Shown here: one piece after another, positions 6,143 to 11,203 of the stretch
Layout of the letters: every line of letters starts with the position of its first letter
How positions within the stretch are numbered: position 1 is the stretch's first letter
Origin: Deinococcus sp.
GTDB lineage: Bacteria > Deinococcota > Deinococci > Deinococcales > Deinococcaceae
Assembly (NCBI GenBank): GCA_025351205.1
Contig: JANXWI010000108.1
Location: 1-11,203, forward strand
DNA length: 11,203 bases
Reading direction: 5' to 3'
Made by a program: the position numbers and the translations under genes
Notes under the pieces: generated by a model
What the model was told of the DNA's origin: nothing
Databases searched by the model: none
What the model saw: the letters and a program-made list of their open reading frames with translations, nothing else

Positions 6143-6148
6143 TAAACT
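6143..6148 (+). promoter_or_regulatory. -10 box of ispH, leaderless type
   Basis: TAAACT, 6 nt before the ATG at 6155, identical in sequence to the boxes of nadM and the S10 peptidase gene. No Shine-Dalgarno sequence lies between. Confidence 0.6.
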
Positions 6149-6154
6149 GTTTCC

Positions 6155-7150
6155 ATGATCGAGCGCGTAGTTCTCGCCAAACCCCGTGGTTTCTGCGCGG
6201 GCGTCGTGATGGCGATTGGGGCCGTCGAGAAGGCCGCCCGCACCGAAGCAAAACCCGTCACGGTGTACCACAGCATCGTCCACAACCATACGGTGGTGCA
6301 AAGGTTGGAGCAGCAGCAGGGCGTGCATTTCGTCGAGGACCTGAACGCGGTCTCGGCCCTGCCGGGCGGCGGCGACACCATCGTGTTCAGCGCCCACGGG
6401 GTCAGTCCGCTGGTGCGGGCGCGGGCGCGGGAACTGGGCCTGAACACCATCGACGCCACCTGCCCGCTGGTGACCAAGGTGCATACCGAGGCCAGAAAGT
6501 ACGCCCGCGAGGGCTACACCATCCTGCTGATCGGAGACAGCGCCGTGCATCAGGAGGTGATCGGCACGCGGGGCGAGGCTCCGGAAAGTACCGTGCTGGT
6601 GGGCGTGCTGGGCAAGTCCGGCGAGGGTCTGAGCGATCCGCACACCGTGAGCGTGCCCGACCCCGGCAAGGTGGTGGTGCTGACCCAGACGACCCTGAGC
6701 GTGGACGACACCCGCCGCACCGTCGAAATTCTGAAATCGCGCTTTCCGGCCATGCTGATTCCGCCCAGCGAAGACCTGTGCTACGCCACCAGGAACCGCC
6801 AGGACGAGGTGAAGCGCATCGCTGCCTCAGTGGACGCCTTTCTGGTGCTGACCAGCACGCACTCGTCGAACGGCATGCGGCTGCTGGAACTGGCCCAGGA
6901 GCAGTGTGGCCGCGCCTACCGCCTGGACAGCGTGGCCGACCTGGACGGGCTGGACCTGAGCGGCGTGCGGGCGGTGGGCATCACCAGCGCGGCCAGCACG
7001 CCCGACGATCTGGTGCAGGCGGTGGTCGAGCAGCTCCGGGCAATGAATTCGGGTCTGAGCGTCACGGAAGAGGGCGAGTGGGAGCACATCGAGTTCCGTG
7101 AGCCGAAGAAGCTGGGGCCGGACGCCGAGGTGCCCAGGGTTCAGCGCTGA
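6155..7150 (+). CDS. ispH: 4-hydroxy-3-methylbut-2-enyl diphosphate reductase
   Basis: 331-residue iron-sulfur enzyme (also called LytB) making isopentenyl and dimethylallyl diphosphate in the last step of the MEP isoprenoid pathway; in pigmented bacteria it supplies carotenoid precursors. The three cluster-binding cysteines are present: Cys14 (PRGFCAGV), Cys103 (DATCPLV) and Cys209 (EDLCYATRNRQ). Substrate-binding residues are also visible: His43 in VHNHTVV, His81 in SAHGVS, Glu134 in HQEVIGT (the conserved acid), QTTLSVDD at 178-185, SSN at 237-239 and Ser281 in AASTPDD. Slightly longer than the E. coli protein (316) because of a charged C-terminal tail. The ATG is set by homology (IERVVLAKPRGFCAGV) and a -10 box 6 nt before it. 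It lies downstream of the tRNA-Val terminator and appears monocistronic. Confidence 0.97.
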   Translation: MIERVVLAKPRGFCAGVVMAIGAVEKAARTEAKPVTVYHSIVHNHTVVQRLEQQQGVHFVEDLNAVSALPGGGDTIVFSAHGVSPLVRARARELGLNTIDATCPLVTKVHTEARKYAREGYTILLIGDSAVHQEVIGTRGEAPESTVLVGVLGKSGEGLSDPHTVSVPDPGKVVVLTQTTLSVDDTRRTVEILKSRFPAMLIPPSEDLCYATRNRQDEVKRIAASVDAFLVLTSTHSSNGMRLLELAQEQCGRAYRLDSVADLDGLDLSGVRAVGITSAASTPDDLVQAVVEQLRAMNSGLSVTEEGEWEHIEFREPKKLGPDAEVPRVQR

Positions 7151-7245
7151 AGTGTTGACGACGTTGAAACTCCGTCCAATTGATTCCTGAACCCTTTCGG
7201 TATGCCGTCAGGCGATTCGGGTAAGGTGAATGTGGGCGGTGTTGT

Positions 7246-7318
7246 TCCCTCCCTCTTGGGGGGGGACTGACACAGCTCGGAACGAGAGGGCTGGGGAGGG
7301 GGTGAACGGGCCGAGCAT
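7246..7318 (+). repeat. Dispersed intergenic repeat, copy 2
   Basis: A hairpin (TCCCTCCC at 7246-7253 with GGGGGGGA at 7259-7266) is followed, after a spacer, by the 23-nt core at 7296-7318, identical to 3382-3404. The order hairpin then core is the same as in copy 1. It lies in the 245-bp gap between ispH and the S10 peptidase gene; no other feature is evident there apart from the -10 box at 7384. Confidence 0.75.
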
Positions 7319-7383
7319 CAAGAGAAGGCTCACAAGACAACTCCCCTCAGATCGGTGGACCGTGTGCTGGCCCCCAAGACGCT

Positions 7384-7389
7384 TAAACT
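7384..7389 (+). promoter_or_regulatory. -10 box of the S10 peptidase gene, leaderless type
   Basis: TAAACT, 6 nt before the ATG at 7396, with no Shine-Dalgarno sequence between. Confidence 0.6.
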
Positions 7390-7395
7390 CTGAGC

Positions 7396-8898
7396 ATGCC
7401 TCCCGAGACGCCCGCCCAGCCCTCTATGGTTCAGCCTGCCCCTGTCCCTGCTGGGGCAAAAGACGTGCAGGACAACATCGTGGTCACGCGCCATACCATG
7501 ATCATTGGCAACCAGACGCTGCACTACACCGCCACCGCCGGAACGATGGTGCTGCGCGACGAGGCGCTCAAGGACGGCGTTTCGCAGGGGCATCAGGCCA
7601 GGGCGCGGGTGTTCTTCGTGGCCTACGCGCTCCACAGTGACGCGCCCGCCGAGCGCCCCCTGACCTTCAGCTTCAACGGCGGCCCCGGCAGCAGCAGTGT
7701 CTGGCTGCACCTGGGCCTCCTGGGGCCGAGACGCGTGGTGATGGGCGACGCGGGCGCACTCACCGGGCCGCCCTGGGGCCTGACAGACAACGACTTCACC
7801 CTGCTGGTGCAGAGCGACCTGGTGTTCATCGACCCGGTCAGCACCGGCTACTCGCGGGCCGAAGAGGGGCAGAAGCCCGGCGACTTCCACGGCTTTGGCC
7901 CCGACCTGGACACGGTGGCCGAGTTCATCCGGCTCTGGACCACCCGAGCGGACCGCTGGCTGTCGCCCAAGTTCCTGATCGGGGAGAGTTACGGCACCAC
8001 CCGCGCCGCCGCCCTGAGCAGCCTGCTGGCTCAGAAGCACGGCCTGTTTCTGAACGGCGTGATGCTGGTGAGCAGCATTCTGGATTTTGCAACGGTGGAC
8101 TTCACGCCCGGTCACGACCTGGCCTACGTGCTGCACCTGCCGAGCTACGCGGCGGTGGCCTGGTATCACGGGCGGCTGGAAGATGGGCTGGCGTTGAAAG
8201 ACGTGCTGGCCGAGGCCGAGCAGTTTGCCGACGGCGAGTACAGCCGCGCCCTGCACCTGGGCACCCGGCTGCCGGAGAGCGAGCGGCGCGCGGTGGCCGA
8301 GATCTACTCGCGCCTGTGCGGCCTGAGCGCCGAGTTCATCCTCGGCTGCGACCTGCGCGTGCCGCTGTGGCGCTACTGTCGTGAGCTGCTGGCAGGCGAG
8401 GGCAAGGTGGTGGGCCGCCTCGACGGGCGCTTCACCGCTCCCGTGCGGGTGGGCGACAGCGCAGACGCGCCCGAGTACGACCCCAGCATGAGCGCCATCC
8501 AGGGACCGTACACCGCCGCCGTCAACCACCTGCTGCACGCCGAGCTGGGCTTCTCGTCGGACCTGCCCTACGAGGTGCTGACCTCGCGGGTGCGGCCCTG
8601 GAGCTACAGGGAGTTCGAAAACTCTTACGTGCGCGTGTCCGATTTGCTGCGCCTCGCCCTGCACCAGAACCCGCACCTCAAGGTGTATGTGGCGTCGGGC
8701 TACTACGACTTCGCCACGCCGTACCACGCGTCCCGCCACACCTTCGACCACCTGGGGCTGGCCCCGGAGCTGCGCGGCAACATCCGCGAATCTTTCTACG
8801 AGGCCGGGCACATGATGTATGTCCACCTGCCAAGCCTGGAGGCGCAGCACGCAGACCTGAAGGATTTTCTGGACTGGGCAACTGGGAAGGAAGCCTGA
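7396..8898 (+). CDS. S10-family serine carboxypeptidase, apparently cytosolic
   Basis: 500-residue alpha/beta hydrolase of peptidase family S10 (carboxypeptidase Y type), which removes C-terminal residues from peptides. The catalytic triad is readable: Ser198 in GESYGTT (196-202), Asp438 in GYYDFATP (435-442) and His472 in EAGHMMYVHLPS (469-480). The substrate-carboxylate and oxyanion motif FNGGPGSSSVW lies at 93-103, and FIDPVSTGYSRA (144-155) is also typical. The N-terminus (residues 1-30) is rich in Pro and Ala with no hydrophobic segment, so no signal peptide is seen, whereas eukaryotic S10 enzymes are secreted or vacuolar. The start is supported by a -10 box 6 nt upstream. A long open frame on the opposite strand is a GC-rich shadow. 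Its role (peptide turnover) is inference. Confidence 0.92.
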   Translation: MPPETPAQPSMVQPAPVPAGAKDVQDNIVVTRHTMIIGNQTLHYTATAGTMVLRDEALKDGVSQGHQARARVFFVAYALHSDAPAERPLTFSFNGGPGSSSVWLHLGLLGPRRVVMGDAGALTGPPWGLTDNDFTLLVQSDLVFIDPVSTGYSRAEEGQKPGDFHGFGPDLDTVAEFIRLWTTRADRWLSPKFLIGESYGTTRAAALSSLLAQKHGLFLNGVMLVSSILDFATVDFTPGHDLAYVLHLPSYAAVAWYHGRLEDGLALKDVLAEAEQFADGEYSRALHLGTRLPESERRAVAEIYSRLCGLSAEFILGCDLRVPLWRYCRELLAGEGKVVGRLDGRFTAPVRVGDSADAPEYDPSMSAIQGPYTAAVNHLLHAELGFSSDLPYEVLTSRVRPWSYREFENSYVRVSDLLRLALHQNPHLKVYVASGYYDFATPYHASRHTFDHLGLAPELRGNIRESFYEAGHMMYVHLPSLEAQHADLKDFLDWATGKEA

Positions 8899-8935
8899 GC
8901 GGCTGGAGGTCTGGGAACTGGTACAGCTGCTTGCA

Positions 8936-8958
8936 GAGGGGGTGAACGGGCCGGGCGT
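8936..8958 (+). repeat. Dispersed intergenic repeat, copy 3 (diverged)
   Basis: Matches the 23-nt core of the other two copies at 21 of 23 positions (ends CCGGGCGT instead of CCGAGCAT). The following 40 bp also loosely resemble those after copy 2. The preceding hairpin is missing. It lies in the 233-bp gap before lpd, which otherwise holds a short CCAAT/ATTGG hairpin (8987-9000) and the lpd -10 box. Confidence 0.65.
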
Positions 8959-9119
8959 CCAATGACCCACCAGAAGTTGCCCCCTTCCAATTCTCATTGG
9001 TTGATGGTGCAATGCGGCCTTCTCGCCTCAGCCACTCAAAGCCCTGAACCGTCCGCACTGTCACCCCTCCAGGCACCTCTATCCTGACCCTTGTCCCTGT
9101 GAACGGCGCGGCCAGTCGT

Positions 9120-9125
9120 TAGACT
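9120..9125 (+). promoter_or_regulatory. -10 box of lpd, leaderless type
   Basis: TAGACT, 6 nt before the ATG at 9132. A weak TTGTCC lies further upstream (9091-9096), but the 23-bp spacing is too long for a normal -35. Confidence 0.55.
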
Positions 9126-9131
9126 CAGGGC

Positions 9132-10538
9132 ATGGATTCTTACGATGTTTTGGTGATCGGTGGCGGGCCTGCCGGGTACGTGGCGGCCATCCGCGCCGCG
9201 CAACTGGGCTTCAGGGTGGCCTGCATAGATGCGTTTGAGCGGGGCGGCAAGGGCAGTCTGGGTGGCACCTGCCTGAACGTCGGCTGCATTCCAAGCAAGG
9301 CGCTCCTGGACAGCAGCGAGAAGTACGAGATGATCACGCACGAGGCGCAGGAACACGGTATCGTGGTGCAGGGTGCCAGCATCGACCTGGCCCGGATGCA
9401 CGCCCGCAAGGACAGCGTGGTGGACAAGCTGACGGGCGGCGTGGCCTTCCTGTTCAAGAAAAATAAAGTGACCAGCATTCACGGCCTGGGCCGACTGCTG
9501 CGCCCGGAAGGCGAGGGCTGGGTGATCGACGCTGCCGGGACCGAGGTTCTGGCAAAGCACGTGATCGTGGCGACGGGCAGCAGCCCCCGCGCCCTGCCGG
9601 GGGTGGCCTGGAGTGAACGGATCGTGGAAAACACCGGCGCACTGAACCTGCCGGAAGTGCCCGCACGCCTGGGCGTGATCGGCGCGGGCGTCATCGGAGT
9701 GGAGCTGGGCAGCGTGTGGCGCAGGCTGGGCGCTCAGGTCACGGTGCTCGAAGCGCAGCCGGGCTTTCTGCCGATTGCCGACGCCGCCGTGAGCAAACTG
9801 GCCCTGCGCGAGTTTCAGAAACAGGGCCTGGACTTCCACTTCTCGGTCAGGGTGGACAGCATCACCGACACCGGGTCCAGCGTCAAGGTGAGCTACACCG
9901 AGAAGGACAGGGCGGTGGAGGCGGAGTTTGACCGCCTGATCGTCTCGGTGGGCCGCGTGCCGCACACGGTGGGCCTGGGGGCCGAGGCGGTGGGCCTGAA
10001 CCTAGACGAGCGCGGCTTTGTGAAGGTGGACGCGCACTTCGCCACCAACCTCAAGGGGGTCTACGCCATCGGTGACGTGATCGGCGGCGCCATGCTGGCC
10101 CACAAGGCCGAGGACGAGGGCGTGGCGCTGGCAGAGCAGCTGGCCGGGCAGTCGGGGCACGTGAATTACGACACCGTTCCCTGGGTCATCTACACCACGC
10201 CCGAGATCGCCTGGGCGGGCCTGACCGAGCAGGAAGCCGCAGGCAGGGGCCTGAGCGTCAAGACCGGGCAGTTTCCTTTCACGGCCAACGGGCGCGCACT
10301 GGGGCACGGCGACACGCGAGGTTTCGTGAAGGTGATCGCCGACGCCGCCACAGACCGGATTCTGGGCGTGCACATGGTCGGCCCCAACGTGTCCGAGCTG
10401 ATCGCTGAGGCGGTGGTGATCATGGAGTTCGGCGGCAGCGCCGAGGACCTGGCCCGCACCGTCCACGCCCACCCGACGCTCAGCGAGGCGGTCAGGGAAG
10501 CGGCGATGGCCGTCGATAAAAGGGCGATTCATGCTTGA
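9132..10538 (+). CDS. lpd: Dihydrolipoyl dehydrogenase (E3)
   Basis: 468-residue FAD enzyme that reoxidises dihydrolipoamide with NAD+ in pyruvate and 2-oxoglutarate dehydrogenase complexes and the glycine cleavage system. In order: the FAD-binding GGGPAG (10-15), the redox disulfide in GGTCLNVGCIPSK (Cys47 and Cys52), an ATG motif (VATGSSPR, 146-153), the NAD-binding GAGVIGVELG (184-193), the second FAD motif YAIGDVIGG, and the C-terminal His447-Glu452 pair in HPTLSE that acts as active-site base. Full length for the family. No E1 or E2 gene lies next to it, so it is a stand-alone copy. The ATG has a -10 box 6 nt upstream. Its stop codon TGA is embedded in the -35 of the tRNA-Glu promoter. 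The close lookalikes mercuric and glutathione reductase are less likely given the GGTCLNVGCIPSK form. Confidence 0.95.
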   Translation: MDSYDVLVIGGGPAGYVAAIRAAQLGFRVACIDAFERGGKGSLGGTCLNVGCIPSKALLDSSEKYEMITHEAQEHGIVVQGASIDLARMHARKDSVVDKLTGGVAFLFKKNKVTSIHGLGRLLRPEGEGWVIDAAGTEVLAKHVIVATGSSPRALPGVAWSERIVENTGALNLPEVPARLGVIGAGVIGVELGSVWRRLGAQVTVLEAQPGFLPIADAAVSKLALREFQKQGLDFHFSVRVDSITDTGSSVKVSYTEKDRAVEAEFDRLIVSVGRVPHTVGLGAEAVGLNLDERGFVKVDAHFATNLKGVYAIGDVIGGAMLAHKAEDEGVALAEQLAGQSGHVNYDTVPWVIYTTPEIAWAGLTEQEAAGRGLSVKTGQFPFTANGRALGHGDTRGFVKVIADAATDRILGVHMVGPNVSELIAEAVVIMEFGGSAEDLARTVHAHPTLSEAVREAAMAVDKRAIHA

Positions 10539-10563
10539 CACCCGCCCCCCTGCCCTGTAGTCT
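10535..10563 (+). promoter_or_regulatory. Sigma-70-type promoter of tRNA-Glu, overlapping the lpd stop
   Basis: A perfect TTGACA at 10535-10540 and TAGTCT at 10558-10563 with a 17-bp spacer. The lpd TGA stop (10536-10538) is inside the -35. Transcription should start near 10570, leaving a leader of about 66 nt. Confidence 0.85.
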
Positions 10564-10635
10564 TGCGGGCGTGCTGAAAAGCACTCTTGAAAGGGCGGCA
10601 CATGCGCTGGCTGCGTGTGCGGATGTCTGGGGTGT

Positions 10636-10710
<75 letters not shown>

Positions 10711-10716
10711 CCGACT

Positions 10717-10747
10717 GCTCCCGCCTGCGCCTGGGCGGGAGCTTTTA
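10717..10747 (+). terminator. Rho-independent terminator of tRNA-Glu
   Basis: A perfect 9-bp GC-rich stem (GCTCCCGCC with GGCGGGAGC) around an 8-nt loop, followed by four Ts and A. It begins 7 nt after the tRNA. Confidence 0.9.
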
Positions 10748-10850
10748 TGGTTTTGGAATGATGGTGCTGGCATGGCGTCCGGTTGGGAGTCATCTGGTAC
10801 GGGAGAGAACACTTTGTTCAACACAAAGGCGTGTCTTCATTCCCTCCTGT

Positions 10851-10856
10851 TATGTT
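10851..10856 (+). promoter_or_regulatory. Possible -10 box of the terminal gene
   Basis: TATGTT, 5 nt before the ATG at 10862, one base closer than in the other genes here. It overlaps the second of two TGTTCAAC copies (10815-10822 and 10853-10860), a direct repeat that could be an operator, though it is short enough to be chance. Confidence 0.4.
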
Positions 10857-10861
10857 CAACC

Positions 10862-11203
10862 ATGCCTCCTGCGCTCACTGGTCAGCCGACTGAGGTACTG
10901 GTACTGGGTACGCGGCATCTGGACCACAGCACGCCCGACACTGCCCTGGCCTCCACTGTCAATCGCCTCACCAGATGGAAGCCGGACGTGATAGCCATAG
11001 AGGTGCTGCCCGGCGAGCTTATCGACCTGTACGTCCGTGAGGGTGGACAGTACCTGGACCTCCAACATGGCGGTATCGTCGAGGCCCGCCCACTGGGCGA
11101 ACAGGCGCGGGCGCTCACGGGCTGGCAGCGGCCAGAGGCGGCGCAGAAAGCAGCCGATGTACAGCTCGAACCTGCCGTGCGTGTCCTGGCCTTCCTGGCC
11201 GCC
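10862..11203 (+). CDS. DUF5694/TraB-like protein, 3' end outside window
   Basis: An open frame of 114 codons from ATG 10862 to the window edge with no stop. The N-terminus reads TEVLVLGTRHLDHS (residues 10-23), then NRLTRWKPDVIAIEVLPGE (35-53). A strand ending in GTxH followed by a K-P-x-x-I-A-I-E strand is the opening pattern of DUF5694 proteins and, more broadly, of the TraB/ChaN/EreA-like fold, where the His and Glu lie in a putative metal or active site. Function is unknown. Codon use and GC content match the neighbours. The start is supported by a TAnnnT box 5 nt upstream, and the gene follows the tRNA-Glu terminator. Family assignment is from motif memory over a fragment, so it is moderate. 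Confidence 0.65.
   Translation, partial: MPPALTGQPTEVLVLGTRHLDHSTPDTALASTVNRLTRWKPDVIAIEVLPGELIDLYVREGGQYLDLQHGGIVEARPLGEQARALTGWQRPEAAQKAADVQLEPAVRVLAFLAA

Noticed and set aside
7330..9012. 560-codon open frame on the minus strand opposite the S10 peptidase
   Set aside because: Antisense shadow of a gene with a complete catalytic triad; composition is typical of GC-rich antisense frames and no domain is recognisable.
10850..10866. TTATG at the terminal gene as half of a radiation/desiccation response motif
   Set aside because: The 17-bp palindrome needs a matching CATAA half, which is absent.

Overview
The window is GC-rich, gene-dense chromosomal DNA that looks like a Deinococcus or close relative. 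That assignment is inference. It rests on the gene families (E. coli-type NadE beside a NadM-Nudix protein, IspH, a cytosolic S10 carboxypeptidase, a stand-alone dihydrolipoyl dehydrogenase), the base composition, and the fact that most protein genes have a TAnnnT -10 box only 5-7 nt before the ATG, the leaderless layout known from Deinococcus.

Layout, left to right: nadE (5' end outside the window) converges on a nadM-type gene with 4 bp between stops. tRNA-Pro(CGG) follows, with a consensus promoter and a strong terminator. Next is a small metallophosphoesterase gene whose stop codon lies inside a 129-bp inverted-repeat element. A gene-poor stretch of about 760 bp (2748-3508) holds palindromes and dispersed repeats. 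pheA (prephenate dehydratase, minus strand) is divergent from an amidase-signature enzyme gene. tRNA-Val(TAC), ispH, an S10 serine carboxypeptidase gene, lpd and tRNA-Glu(TTC) follow on the plus strand. The window ends inside a gene whose N-terminus resembles DUF5694/TraB-like proteins.

Functionally this is mostly housekeeping: NAD synthesis (nadE, nadM), phenylalanine synthesis (pheA), isoprenoid synthesis (ispH), the E3 subunit of 2-oxoacid dehydrogenases (lpd), three tRNAs, and several hydrolases. There is no sign of a defence system, CRISPR array, prophage or intact insertion sequence.

The more interesting signals are in regulatory and repeat DNA. Two of the three tRNA promoters use the stop codon of the upstream gene as part of their -35 hexamer. 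Protein genes show a uniform leaderless -10 arrangement. A 23-nt intergenic motif occurs three times in the same orientation. A MITE-like 129-bp element sits exactly at the metallophosphoesterase stop codon. The NadM protein has lost its Nudix box. I did not find a convincing new multi-gene system.
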